A stretch of DNA of 64,000 nucleotides from Seriola aureovittata (lineage: Eukaryota > Chordata > Actinopteri > Carangiformes > Carangidae). A model generated the notes under the pieces. The model had not been told where the DNA came from and searched no databases. It saw nothing but the letters and a program-made list of their open reading frames with translations. Below, one piece after another: positions 12,616 to 26,691 of this stretch. The stretch lies in NCBI RefSeq assembly GCF_021018895.1, contig NC_079373.1, positions 7,918,001-7,982,000 on the forward strand. Reading direction: 5' to 3'. The translations under genes and the position numbers were made by a program. Every line of letters begins with the position of its first letter. Position 1 is the first letter of the stretch.

Positions 12616-15600
12616 AGAGCAATGGCCGCACTCCCTGTTGTTACATAATGATGAGATATTGAGTGTGTGACCTGTACCACTTTATCTCACCCTGCACAGA
12701 TTGCATTCCATAATCTAATGAGACAGATATTCTTTAATGGAAATCCTGGACAGGGTCATGATTGCCATGATAAAACTTAAGGTCACACTTCACATTATAC
12801 AAGGACTGGATCGCATACATGAGTAATAAGCAAAGTCGTTATTGCTGCGGAGAACACACTGTAATCATATGTTGCATCATATTATTTCTTTGCTTATTAA
12901 ACAAGCCGAAATTGTTTGCGCTGACAGTCGAGCTGCAATGACAAAAACCCTGTCACTAAGTAATTACCAGTAAATCAGTGCATCATGAATATGTGGAGGA
13001 CACAGAGGAAGGGATCGGCGCAAACAAGTGCAGTACGCAGAAAGTGGTGCACTTGCCTGCTGTAGAAAATGTGAGATGACTTTAATTGGTCGTATAAATG
13101 AGCTCAGCACAATTTCTGGGTGTTAGCTCTTGAAATATGGGCTTCAAGTAATGCAGACATCACAGGCATAAAAAGCAAGCTGTGTTTGCGCAGTGTGCCC
13201 GACACGGACGTGCAGAAACAACCCTATGGAAAGTCTCGCCAGAATTGGGAGTTTTCTGCAGCAGCTTGAAGATTAAAAGCCTCATTGCCATAAACAAGTC
13301 CTTGACATTTGGCCTGGGCCTTTGCTAGCTTTGGCACCATGTGAGTTTTTCCATTCCCACAAAAAACAAAAAGAAAAAGACGAAAAATAGAAAAAAGTAC
13401 AGATTAACTAAATATTATTTCTTTTCCAAAATCTTTGTCTGCCGGTAATTCCAACACAAAAATTCTGTCAACATCAAAAGCATGTGTGGGACACCTTCTT
13501 TCAATTTAGCTTTTATGTTTAATGCATTGTTTGGGAGAGCAGCTCTGTGCTAAATTTTTGAAGAGGTTTGATGACAACACAATGAAAGTGTCGCTTGCAA
13601 AGAAGAGATGATCATGGTTGGAGAGGGGAGGTAAACAACATCATAAGTAAAGTAAATGTCAGCACAAACTGCTGCATCAGCTCCGAATACATTCCTCCGA
13701 TGGACCAACAGCGAGACGGAGATGCAGCGACGACAATGCCATCAAGCGAAAAAGCCTTCCTACCAGACGGTGAATCATCTTAATTGACGATCAACAATAT
13801 AAGGAGTGGGCCTTAATTATGCCTGAATGAAAATAGAGACAAACTGTGTGAGCGATACAGCTGGAGAGAGACAAGAAGAATGATTGCAGAGGGAGAATTA
13901 CCATAGAGATTTTCTTTGCATTCCTTTGGCACTTTCGCCATTGGAAGGTTCTTTTCTGGTTTCAGCTCAACGTGGTCGGCGCCGAGGGGGAGAGTTTTTT
14001 TTTTTTTTTTTTTGGTTTCAGTATCTGGAGTCAGAGGCCACACATATCCCCCACTCTGCTTTGTTTCTGTCTGTCTCTCACTAGCTCCCCTCTCTGCTTT
14101 GCCTCTGTGTTTCTCTCTTTGTCCCTGACTCGCATGCCTCTTTGCTGGAGGGTTAGTATGCTTCATGCCATGGAGGGACCCCAGCTGCACAGATGTGTTG
14201 CCTGGCTCGCAGTTTTTAGCATTTGCCTGGAGCAGCCACCCCTCCAGGACCACCGGCCCTGATGAAGAGCTGCAGAGGCTCCATTTGGCAGCTCCTCATT
14301 CGACATGGGGCTTCTGTCCCCAGACGTCTTCTCACCCCCTCCTACCACCTCTCTCATCCTGAGTGCTCCTTTGAAACAAGGGAAGCTGCCAGGAGTGGGG
14401 AGAATCCATCATTACTTTGGCCCAGGGCGCTATGTTTAACTTTAGCGCCCAAATGGAAAAACGTGCACAGCACAACAAGAGGGTGGTGATATAGGGACCC
14501 TCTCTTCCCTCTGTCCATTGAAAAACTAGGAGAGGAGCACTCAGCTCACCCTTTCGTTCTGATTATCCATCACCCTGGAGCTTGTTGAAAAATCATTTAC
14601 TGTACGCGGAGGTGATTGACGACACAAAAACGGAGTCTGCATGCCTGTCTCATCAGTCCACCCCCTCAGACATAATACTCTGCCTCAGAGGACAAACGTA
14701 CACACACTCGCACACAAACACATTCCCAACACAATCTCAAATTGTTTATAGAGATGTGACACTTAAAGTTCAAAAGAGGCTGGGGGGTTGTTGTAGGCAG
14801 AAAACATCACAGCTCTCAATAGTTAACACCCCTGGAGAAATGTTTCTCTTGTCACTCTTTGTCTGATTCTCTTTCAAGAAATCCTCACCTAACACACAGT
14901 GTAGACGTTGACCTGCTTGGTTCAGTGCAGCAGCATCCATCACAGGAAAAGGAATGAGACCAAAGCCAAAGATAAATGCTGCTATTTTTTATTTTTTATT
15001 TTTTGTAAAGTGAAAGCTATACTGACCACTGTTGTGGATAAAATACTGTGGAGTAATTCAGTCCAAGGCAAAAAAAAGAAAAAGCTGTAGTCTGCTGAAG
15101 TGGGGGAACCTCAGTGTGGAGCATGTGGTCTAATCTAACCTTGGGAGTAGGCTTGAGGTTCCTTCAACGTTAACTGGTGGGTTTATAAAATGTTATGCGG
15201 ATTAGGTGGAAACTTCTGGAGAATCCTTTCTAATCCACCGTTCCTTATGATCAAAGGGAGCCAGATAGCACTGAGTTGAACTTACTTTTCCTACCCACTG
15301 TTTTTTTTTATTTTTTTCCAATCACAGCTGCACTGTAGAGATTCTTTCATACATGCACTTTGCCCTGGCCTTGTCTGATGGCTTGAGAGTATTGTTCTGG
15401 GAAAGTGGGGGGTAAGATAGGGTGAGAGAAATTGGACTGGGAATATCTTTTGTGTGGTGGGCCCTTTCCCTGCAAGTGTAATTGGTTGGAATGGTGAATT
15501 GAAAGAAACCATGGTCGGTCATGTGTGTGGTTTAGAAATGTGCAGGGTCAATTGACTTCGAGACTTTTTATATCTCGTCTCTCTGCCTTGATGTCTCCTA

Positions 15601-15796
15601 AATTGCCCAGAACTATTGTTTTCCTCCTCTCATTAAGCACAGACACCCAATTTGCTGTAATTTGCTAGAATTACCTATTATTCTAGCTAATCTTGTTCTC
15701 ACCACTGGTAATTTGTGGTAGTCATCTGTGCTTCGATAGCTGTGTTCATTAGAAGCTGGGCTTTTGGTCAAAAGGTCATGTAACTGTTCTTGAGGT

Positions 15797-16803
15797 TAAA
15801 GTAACTAAGTACATTTACTCAGGTACTATAAAAAGTTCAAATTTGAGGTACTGAAGGTTTGAAGTTTGAAGTATTTCCATTTTATGCTACTTTATACTTC
15901 TCCTGCACTATATTTCAAAAGGAACTTCTCAGCTTAAAGGTCCCACATTTCACACATTTCCTGTGTTTTATTGGAAGTTTTGATATCCATAGGAAGATAT
16001 ATTTGTGGTTTTAAGAACCAAAAACCATTTCAATGTGGTCTCCTCTCTCAGGCTTCTCTCTGGAGCTCTAGTAACAACAGTTTGGTGAAAAAAGTCATCC
16101 AGTCAGAAGTGAGGAGGCTCTGAGCCTCCCTTCTGATTGGCTGATTGTTTCCTGAGCAATTGAATAAAAACACTGGTGATTTCAGGCAAATACGCAGAGA
16201 AACAAAATCCTGCAAGGTTGGACTGTGGGTCCTGGTAGGCGGGGTTTAGGGCATGGCTGAGAATGGTGACTGCTTTGGTGTGACATCACAAAGTAACAGA
16301 AGTCTTGATGGCTCGTTTTAAGGCTCAGTTTCTGAATATAGGCTGTGTGCATTTCTCTGTGGACTGAGCGCTTTGATGCTTTCACAGTATGAATATAAAA
16401 CCTAGACTTGCTTTATAATCAAAAAAGACATGGAAAAAGACATTTCTACAATATGCGACCTTTAAGATTTTAGATTTAAAAAAAAAAGTTTGATTAACTT
16501 GAGACCCTTTCCAATGAAACAATTTCTGGAAGTAATAGGCCAAAAAATAATATAAAATGTGTCTCAGAATTTTGTTTTTTCATGATTGTTCTTGTGACCC
16601 TTTAGAATGACCCAACCACTAGTCTAAAAGTCTAATTCTTGCTCCATGCTGCTTAAACATTGATGCATCAATGGTTGCAATCTGATAACGTCATATGTGA
16701 CATTTTAGGTACATTTTGCTGATAATGTTCTGTGCTTATATTTTGAGAAGGATTTTAAATGGTTAGTGCTTAAGTAAAGGATCTGAGCACCCCTTCCAAT
16801 GCT
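15797..16803 (+). repeat. AAGTA-type teleost repeat split by a younger element
   Basis: The left part, 15797-15932, carries AAAGTAACTAAGTACATTTA, TATTTCCATTTTATGCTACT and TATACTTCTCCTGCACTA. The right part, 16467-16803, carries GATGCATCAATGG, TTTAGGTACATTTTGCTGAT, AGAAGGATTTTAAATG and GCTTAAGTAAAGGATCTGAG. Both halves are in the same order and orientation as one recognised fish repeat, and the 534-bp element at 15933-16466 separates them. Confidence 0.7.
15933..16466. mobile_element. MITE-like element with terminal inverted repeats (AAAGGTC type)
   Basis: The left end CTTAAAGGTCCCAC and right end GCGACCTTTAAG are inverted copies with 12 of 13 bases matching. The interior (CATAGGAAGATATATTTG, TGTGACATCACAA, GCATTTCTCTGTGGACTGAG, ATAAAACCTAGACTTGCTTT) matches a frequent non-coding fish repeat by pattern. 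There is no transposase. A clean target-site duplication is not evident. Confidence 0.75.
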
Positions 16804-19800
16804 GACGACAAAGATTAATTAGGGAGTCTACATGAGACAGTCCATGTTTGATTTAATTTTCTGAAACCACAAACAAAGCCAAACAGTAAACAGAGTCCAA
16901 GAAAAATAAGGCAAAAGCAGCCTTTTGAAGTGTGATATGTTGCGAGCTGGCCCACCATCTGTTTGAGCTGATCAAAAAACAATTGACATGTGCATCTTTA
17001 CTGTGATGTTTTAGTTAGAGGCCTCAGTCTCTGCGGATTGCGTAAGCAGAAGGCACTGCATGGCAATCAACATTCTCAAAAAGCTCAGACTTGCTTGATG
17101 AAAACTTGGAATGCTCCACTCTGTCACTGCCAGTGAGACAGGAAAAACAACAACAGTGGTATCTGTTGTGGATGAGGGAGGCCCTGCAGCCCACTCATTG
17201 TGATATGCTATCTTAGATGTGATATGAGAGACACACACATGGCTTTATTGAGTCTGTGTGGAAGCTCTCCAGAAAAGCAAGGCACGAGTCAATGCGGTAT
17301 TTGGTTAGAGGGATTTGAAGGATGAGAAAAGGGGGGTGGGGGGGGCGGGGGGACTCTGAGAAATGAAGATGTTTGATTGTTCTTGTTTTAAATAATGGTG
17401 CCAGAGGGGATTTTGAAAGCATGTGGGTATGTCGTGAATCGAGTGTTGACACCTGCAAGGTAATAAGAGTTCCTTTTCAAAGAAATGGTTGGATTTTTGT
17501 CAGTCCCTGGCTTTTTCTCCTGCGTTTTGATTTCTGAATATTAGAGTGCATAAATCTCTCTTCCACCAAAAGTGTCTTTAGTTGCCCCAGAACAACTCTT
17601 AATGCATTTTTGATGATGTAGACCTACTGGCTGGTATTTTACCTTAAAACACTACTCCCCTTTTACGAGTCACAGGAGACAAGAAGTAATTGATATGGAT
17701 TTTAATTTGCCAGTCCCATCCACTCCTCTTAACATGCATTAAAAGTGCTGGAGTGGAATGGTCTATGGAAACTGTCATTGCCCTTTTAACAGTGATGACA
17801 GTGTGTTTAGGTCCGCTGGACAATTTATTTGCCTTTATAAGAGTTTCTTCTATGTTATCTGCACCAGCAGGTCAGTCTCCATACTATGAAATGATAGGGA
17901 ACACAGACCATTGCAGAATAAACATGTGAGGCTTCTTTTGAGCATGGTCTGTCTGCAGTGATTAGTTTGAAAGAGAAATCAGGGTGATGAGTATCCGCTC
18001 ATCTGTAGATTTTGAACAATTTACTCCTCCTTGAGTTGCGCTTACCAAAATGGAAGCAATTAATTCCATTTCAGTTTTGCCTGTAACCTTCCAATTTCTT
18101 ATCTCAAATTTGTTTCTGACGTTTTTGCTCCTTTAGGGACCATTGGCTGTCTGTGCTTTTTGTCTTTGAACAACATGAGGAGGCTGTGTACTAAGCCCTG
18201 TGGGGCTCCGAAAAAACACACCACCCAGTAAACACTCCACTCTCTGATTATTCTATCCACAAATGTCCACTGACATTGATTACTTCAGCTTTTTTGCTCC
18301 TGTGTCTAAGTAAACTCCTTCAATTGTTTTTTTTAATGTGGATTTAAAGTCAAGGAAGTAAACTTGTCTGTCTTGTGTTATCTCAGCATTTCTATAGCGG
18401 GACCTCTCCCAGACAGCCATGACAGGATATTGATGGGCCTCTTCTCTTCAGTCGCTTCCATTTCCCCCTTTTTGCTAAACCATCTCCCCCCCCCAGTCCA
18501 TCCCACACACCCCTCTACCCCTGTCCCAGCCTGCACACCCATCCCTCTCCGCAGGACAAAGAGTTCAAACCCCTGGTGGAGAGGAGCTGTCTGGCTCACT
18601 GTCAACTGTCCTCCTCCCCCCCGCGAGACTGCAGAGTTCAGACGTTAGAAGGGTTGATTGAAAATAAAACCAAACTCAAACAGAGGGATGCTGCTCTTCT
18701 GTGTGCGCAGGCTGTTAACATAAGTGAGTGGCTGTCATGCATTTTGTTGGCATCAACACTTTTCTTTGGGCAGCCCTGCAGAGAGGGATTGCTTGTCGCA
18801 GGGAGGAGATAGTTGTCAGGGCTGTGTTCGTGCCCCGAGGATGGAGACTAGCAGGAGCCCTTCTGCCGGCTCGCTTCATTTCTAAAAGATGCAGGGTAGA
18901 GTGGAGGGAGTGGAGGTTGGGGAGGGGGTGGGGGGCAGCAGCTTCTGGAGCAGACTGGTTCCTGCAGATCTGAGCGGCGAAGTGGAAAAAAGGCACTCTT
19001 TATCAAAGCTTCACTTCAGACAGCACTTGGTGACTAGTCATTTTTACAGAGGACCCCGTGGCCTGGGCAGGGAAAAGTGGCCACATCAATGTTCAGGGGG
19101 CAGCAGAGTTAACGGGCCAGGCGGAAAAAGGGGAGGGACTGCAGTCTATTAATGCCTGAGGAGGAGATGGCTTGGTTAGCAGGTGCAACTAAGTGGGACT
19201 CCCATTTCTCTCTGACTGATGGGATATCTACCCCCTAATCACCTAACGCAAAGAGGAAAGCAACAACATTAGGACCTTGTAGTTACTCCTCTCTGTCTCC
19301 CTTGTTCTTAAAAAGTGATTAAACACTAAATCCACTTTTTGAAGAAGTAAATTCACTTTATATACACTATTATTGTAATGAAAAATGGAACCATGATCAA
19401 TTAAAAGTTGAGAGGAAAGCCAATAATACTGTCCTCCAGACCAGTGGCGCCATAATCCTGTATGCACAGAGTATTTTTTTTTTTAATGATTTTGTATGTC
19501 TGTTAAACAAAAAAAGGGTGGGAACAGGAAATCATTTTTTGGTTGCACCCACTCACTAACATTTTGAGTCTAGATTGAAGAGGAGAGCAGGAGATAAAGG
19601 AGGAGTTTGGTGCTTTAACGCCCAATGTTGACACTGCAGATGTGGAGCACTGATGAACATCCATCATGATACTGGAACTGATGCAGAGGCCGTTCTGCAA
19701 GAGCTTGGTGTAACGTTCAGACGCAGAATGAACTTCAAACAGACAGGAATACTATTTCATCTTATTGTCTCATGTGGTTTTTTGATGGTTTATTGTAGCA

Positions 19801-20098
19801 GCTTGGTTTTGTCTTGGTGTTGTGTATTGTTATTACTGTCTTTAGTAGTTAGTTAGACAGCGTGTTCTTATGATGATGATGCTGAATGAGGGAATCTGTT
19901 GCTTAATGTCGACTTTTACGGCAAGTTTCTCCGGGATATTCATTACAGAACATAATAGTTTATTGTAGCGTGTTATTTAGCTGCTGCTGTTGTTTTCCAA
20001 GCCTGTCCGTTGGTTGCATGTGGTAGGAGGCTAATCAGAGTTTTATTGTGGTGCGGTGTCTTAACTTTAGCACTAAAATACACAAATCAATGTCAATG
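16804..20098. other. non-coding region, no gene recognised
   Basis: Unique DNA with a G-rich stretch at 17331-17351 and a C-rich stretch at 18486-18496. No repeat family or exon is recognised. Confidence 0.55.
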
Positions 20099-20235
<137 letters not shown>

Positions 20236-23200
20236 GAGTAGACATATGTGCGTGTGTGGGGAAACCAAAAGGTAGCGGACAGGCTCTCGTATGAACTATG
20301 AAATAAAATCCTGCCGGCGCCACTGCTCCAGGCCGTCCAACAACTAGACCAGTACAATGGAGTGAGAGAGAGACGGATTGAGAGTGTGCATCTGAGAGTA
20401 CTAGTACCAACTAGTAGCTAGTAGTCGTGTTGATTAGTGTTACAGTGTTGGAGACAAATTTACACCTTCCCTCCCACTCACTCATATCACCTACTCTGTC
20501 ACCTAGTCTTGGTTTTGTTGGGGCGGGAGGCGGTGGATATTGTTCAAGCCAAAACACTGCTCTTTGAAGACCTCGAAAACCTGCTCAATCTGTGTCTTAT
20601 TATTAGAGATGGTATCCCACAGCGAACACAATATTATCTTCCAAAGCCGGAAGACTGGTTTGAAGTTGTCGGGGCTCACATGGAAAAAGATGATATGATT
20701 CGTACTTCTGTGCAGTCTGTTTTTTTCCACTAAACTTTAACTTTGACTGCTACTTATTTATATAGAGAAATAACTTAGATTTGGAACCAACTTTTCAGGG
20801 GCTTTAAGGTCAGGATACACTGAAAACTACTTTTTATGACATGTTGACCAGGACCATGACTGAAGACTAAAGTGTTCAAAGTTGTTTCAAACAGCCACAA
20901 CAGAAGGGAGTGGGGCGTGATAATCATTTCAACCAGTGTACACTTTTAGACAATCTTTCCTTGAGGGCATCATGAAGAAGGACATGCACATGCATCTTTG
21001 TTGTTTTTTTGGGGGTTTTTTTGCACTTACTGGGTAACAGTGAGCTCCTGCTGTCTTCTTCTCAGGTCTTCTTTAATTCTGCATAAACTTGACAGAGTTG
21101 CAACCATTAATGAGCTTCCTTAGGTAGAAGTGGGGGTGTGAACAACCTTGTGATGAAACGTCACTTGTTATTTACAAAATGGTTAATTAGCAATGTACAT
21201 GAGAAAACACAGTGGCTGGAAAAATCATATAAAAATAATATTTGAACATATTAATGAGACTACTGAAAAGCAAAAGTGCAAAAAAATGCTCCGATGCATA
21301 TTTGCAAAAAATGATATATATTTCAAAGGCAATAAACTTCGTGATAGCTCATTAGATTTTAAAATTATACGTAGAATATATAATCAGCAGTTAGCATATG
21401 ATGAGACTTTGATTGATTGAGTCAAACCATAAGGTCATAAAGCCGTCTATGCAGAAAGGGATAGAAGAAGAGAAGCAATCTTGAGAGAGAGGTTTGAAAC
21501 CCCTGCTCACTCCTTCACCACCACACACCTGGCTCCTCGCTGTTTACGGTGTTGTGCACTTCACAAGAGCTAGCTCAAAGTTCAGTTCACACAGTTTACA
21601 ATTAACTGGTTCAAAGTCATTGTTCATAATTTTGAATTTGAAGTAAGTTCACAGTCCCCCCACAAAAAATCATTGTCACTACAGGAAATACTGTTAGTGA
21701 AATAAATTTATGCTTGTATGCTGTGAGTTTGACTCTGGGCTTTGCAGCTGCTGGCTCTTGCTCTTACCCTTTGTGATCATCATTCAATTGCAGATATTTT
21801 AAAAGTGTAGTCTGATGTTTCAACTCAGTGTGTCATTACAAATTCGTTGCTAATGTGGCGGACTGTTCTGACTTGTCCTTCAGACATGGCAGACACAACT
21901 TTATATAAAAATGTGAGATTTTTTTTTTTTCCATTGGAATCTGTACTGACTTCAGCACCGTCAGTAGCTGCGATGTTTGTATTGCCAGGACTAGACATTG
22001 GATGCATGCCGGGTGCCGTAAATCCTCAGGTGCCGCCGTGAAAACAGTTCTTCTTCTCATGGTTTTTCAGTGCATTACCGCTGCTTTATGGTAGTTGGTT
22101 CCAAAAGGATGCGTTCATTGCATCAACAAAAATGAGCGTGTTCATGCACAACACTTACTGTTGAAGCGGGCTCGCTTGTGGGATTGTCAATTTGAAAAGT
22201 CAGAAAAAAAGAAAGGTGTTGGAGGAGGGGCTTGTAGACACTTCAACCATCCGACAAGCTAAAGCAAACTGTCGCCTTTAATCTCCCTTAGCCTCTATCC
22301 CCAGTTTTCTATAATTGTCTCTCATCTTTCCTTCCTCGATTTTACATATTCCTGTCTTCATCCCCCGTTCGCTTTGATGCTCCACCCCATTTTTATCTCT
22401 TTCCCTGCCTCATTCCCTCGGGCCCCATCTGTCTGAACTCTGTCCATTTCCACTGCTGACCTCATAAAGACGAAAGTAAGAGGATTCCACTCTCTGCGGT
22501 GTCAAACAAAATCACACTGCAGCCCTATATAGGATAAAGAGCTTAGATATTAAACATATTACAGCTTCTAAAAAAAAAAAACTACTGTATGTGATGTCCA
22601 CCCTGTGGTTATAAGCTTTTTTTCTTGATTTATGCTTCTCTCCTCAGCGTCAATGTGACTCTCATCTAGAAAATACAAAAGCTCATGTGTCTCTGTCACG
22701 ATGGAGTCTGTCAGATCATTTATTTATTCATGAGGAAATGCAGAATTATAGATAGAACAGGAGAAAAAAAAAACTCGTACTGATAAATGTGTGTCCTGCC
22801 GATGTATGTGTGAGATGGTCTTTTCTGCCAAGAGGCTGATGGGGAGTTTTTTTTTTTCGTTTTTTTTTCCCCCCGATACAGCAGTTTAATGAAAAACTCA
22901 AAAGACCAGACCGGTAATCCCTGACAACAGCCACACAATCCCTGATTTGTGATGTTGAGCATGCTGCATTGTAAACAAATCCAGACAGCATACCAAGGCA
23001 GCAAATATCGAAAAGATCTATTAAGCCGTGCAAGGTCATTGCCCTTGAGAACATAGTGGTTTTTCTCCCCACTTGTACAGAACAACTGTCCTTTTAAAAC
23101 CAAACGATATAAATACAGGAGGAACTTCTGTTTGGTATGAAAGGATACATTTAATGAGGAACCAGAGCGCTAAAGTAGGTGATTATTTTTTTCTCTCTTT

Positions 23201-23622
23201 TATAGACAGAAGTAAAACTGAACGTCTCATTCGTGCTGAGCGGGAGAATAATTCTGGTACTTTCCCTGCTGTCAAGAAGTCATTGTAACAGCTCAGGATT
23301 GGATTTAGCTGAAAACAATTCGTCTCTGCCACCGTGACCCTCAGGTGAACTGTGTCTGCCGAGAAAACGCTTCTTCACCCAAAGTGTGCAGCGCAGATTA
23401 TTTTCAGCGGCGGAGGTGTCATTATGGGTTTGCTTTGATTTGTTTGGTTAATGTTCACCTCGGTCCAAGGGAACATGAACCAGTCCCTGTATGTCAGAGA
23501 CTTGGAGCGCATGTGTTCCACCAGCGAGCCCAGTGTGTCTGTTAGTGGTCTGACACTCTGACTCACTGAGAATTTGATACTCCTAAAGGAATGACTGTGG
23601 TTACCCTCGGTAATTTCCTGCC

Positions 23623-23623
<1 letters not shown>

Positions 23624-23693
<70 letters not shown>
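23624..23693. repeat. compound (CA)n(TA)n microsatellite
   Basis: About 13 CA units run into about 22 TA units. Confidence 0.95.
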
Positions 23694-23695
<2 letters not shown>

Positions 23696-24370
23696 CTCAA
23701 TCTCTCATACTTACATATAACTACTACCAATCTCCCTTTAGCCATCTCCACCACTCTTGTCATATGTCAACCCCGTTCTCTCTTGCACTTTTATTTTAAC
23801 ATCCCTCCCTCCCTTAGCATTCAGCATTTATAATCAATGCTATTTATTGTGATAGAGATTAACTTGGCCTAATCGACACAACCCACCCACCCATAGAGAA
23901 ACTCTAAACGTGCCTGTCTCTATTAAGTGCCTCCTAATGAAAATTCACTGTGTAAGTAGATGAGTGGAGTGACTCAATGGGCATACCACAGCGAAATGAT
24001 GATGAGGTTTTTTTTTAAAGCAGGCTTGCATTGATTTGATCCTCGACGCTCGGTTGCATAACTGACAGCTGCTATTGGTGTACATACAAGTTATCGATTG
24101 GGAAACAGAAAACATAGGTGATGTCAGGTTATTTTGCAGAAGCCAGCAGCCTGTTTTTATTCTCTCAACAAGATGATCTCTTGTTAGAATCACACATCCC
24201 GCTTTCTTATAAATGTGCTTTTTTTTTTTCTTTCTTTCATCTAAAAGTAAGAACCCACAAGGGACCGGTGAGAGAAGATTGTCACTCATGAGAAAGCTGG
24301 TAGGTAGGATTTTAGGATTTCGCTGCCAGTTGGAAGCTTAGGCCAGATGAGTTTCACAGGAAGATTGGAA

Positions 24371-24386
24371 CACACTCACACTCACA

Positions 24387-24434
<48 letters not shown>
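24371..24434. repeat. (CA)n microsatellite
   Basis: CACTCA interruptions at the left, then about 22 perfect CA units. Confidence 0.95.
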
Positions 24435-24437
<3 letters not shown>

Positions 24438-26650
24438 GTTCACACATAAATACACATGTGTGTGTGCGCATACCACTTGAGCTGCCGGCTGACAGTGATT
24501 ATAAACCTTGGGAATATCTCCCACGTGTGGCCTCACGCAGCTATCAAGAGCTGCACGCCATGCGATCTAACCTCCTGATCCTTGGTCTCCCATTGCCATG
24601 GTAACAATCACTAGATATACACCCCACCACCACCACCACAACATCCCCCCCCCCTCCCCCACCGCTCAGATGTGACTTGTCGGGGACTACTCTGGATGTG
24701 GATTGCCAGGTCATAAGCCCAGCGTGTCTCCTACAGATGTAGATTAGAACCAATCAAGGAAATGGACCAGCTCCAGCAGATGCCACTTATTATTAGTATT
24801 ACTTTCTCCACACTGCCACGTGTGCATCTGTGCAGCGACTTAATTATTTGTGCCACTTGATAAGAGTGCACACTTCACCCTGCTTCAACAGTTAGCACAA
24901 GAAATCAGTATCTCTCTCCGTCTGATAAATATACGTGAAAAAAACCTTCGGTATGCTTTCAGGCGGTAATCATGGCTGGACATTAACACAACGGTGCTCC
25001 ATTTTGTCGCCACAGCTAATTCTCCGGAGCACTCTAGTTGCCTTCCATTGACTGATGTAAGTGCTTGTAGACTACAGTAGACCTACACGGCTGTTAACAG
25101 CTAACAGGGGAACATGCAGAGATGAAAACGCTACATGCTCTGAGACGCCGTGTCTCACTCCGACTCTGCTGTAGTACTGCCCCGGGAGACCATTATGTGC
25201 TCTCTGAAATGCGGTAAAGTTCGCACGAGGGAGGTGGAGAAAAGCCTGCTGTGCCAAATGTTAAAGTTTTTTATTTTTATTTTTTACGATAACCTGCCAT
25301 AGATAGATGTGGATGTTTGCGGGATCGGTTGCCCCACTGCGGAGCGAAGGAGTGGTTCTTTTGGGGATGGGGGAGAAGGCTTTGATGTGGTTGTGTTTCC
25401 AAAGTGGTGGATCTGCTGTTGAAGAATCGGATGTTTCTGTTTTACCCGTGTTGTTAGTCATGTCATTAGGGAAATCATTTGTAGATGTTCTTGAATAATT
25501 TTAGCTCTAAGCTCCCACATCAGATGTTTCTTGCTAGGCTATGGCTTATCTCCCCTTAGGGCCTGTTTAACAATTAGTTACCATAGTGCACTAGCAGCAC
25601 CCACAAGACTGCACCATTAGAATATCACTGAATATCATCCCTTCTGTTCAGGAAAAGCAGTTTTTTTTTTTTTTATTGTGGAATCATCACCGCACTTCAG
25701 ACAGTCGGTCTCTTGTTCTCTTCTTTATGGGAGTCATCTGGTAGATCCCACTCCGAAGACTGTACCGTGTCAGTGTTAATCCGCAAACTGTTGCACGAGT
25801 GCCACAATGTTTTCGCTGTATTGTTTTAGCCTTTATCGCTGCGCGAATAATTTTCCCACTTTAGCGATTACTGTTAGCGAGCGAGACAAAGAGATGGGAG
25901 ACATTGACAAGTGAGGCAGCCACCCGCTGGAGCACTCACACGAGAAAATGTATTTAATTAGTTTAAAGATAGCAGGGGTGATCATAACATCAGCAACTTG
26001 GGAAGTTAAGCGCCGTCTTTACTTTCCTCTTGTTATTTGATGAATACTGTGCAAGAACAAAGAGCCCCCGTCTGACTGTACCATCCTTTTGATTTGGGTC
26101 TAATTGGGTGCACGTTAGCCTCTGGTACAACAGATACAACTAATTAGGCTCTTGTGCGTGTAATTAAAACGATGTACCATGGCCAAGCTTCCAGCAGGGT
26201 ATGTGTTTAACAAAAGCAATTAAGAAATTTATCACCTGGAAAGATCCTTTATCCATTTTTATCTAAAAATCAGGACCGTCTTTGTTTGTTTTTTGAAGAC
26301 AAAGGCATGTCTGTCCTTTGCCACCATCCTCTGCCTCTGAAGGGGACGCTGCTGTGGTGGCATTGGAGCTGTGGAGAATTAGGTTTGATCCTGGGAGGCT
26401 GGCACTTATCAGGAGTGTTGTGATACAGGGGGCTCGGTAACCTCCTCAGAGATTTCCTTTCCCTTCTCCCTCACTCTCTTTATATTCTCAACTCCTCCCT
26501 CCTTCCCTCCCTCATCATTTAGCCCTGTATTAAAGATTCATATGGCACCTACAGTGTATTCAGAATACACTACGCCCCTCCTGCTGCTCTCCTCTTCCTC
26601 CTTGTTCATTCTGCCCTCTACCTTCTCCCCTCACCCATTACCCACTCCTC

Positions 26651-26652
<2 letters not shown>

Positions 26653-26690
<38 letters not shown>
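26653..26690. repeat. (CA)n microsatellite
   Basis: About 19 perfect CA units. Confidence 0.95.

Positions 26691-26691
<1 letters not shown>

Larger units (their letters stand above)
10131..15796. other. non-coding region, no gene recognised
   Basis: It contains the microsatellites at 11297-11343, 11671-11731 and 12524-12614, homopolymers at 10334-10348 (A) and 13996-14013 (T), and unique DNA. The longest frame (10531-10977) has no recognisable domain and no splice context. Confidence 0.55.
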
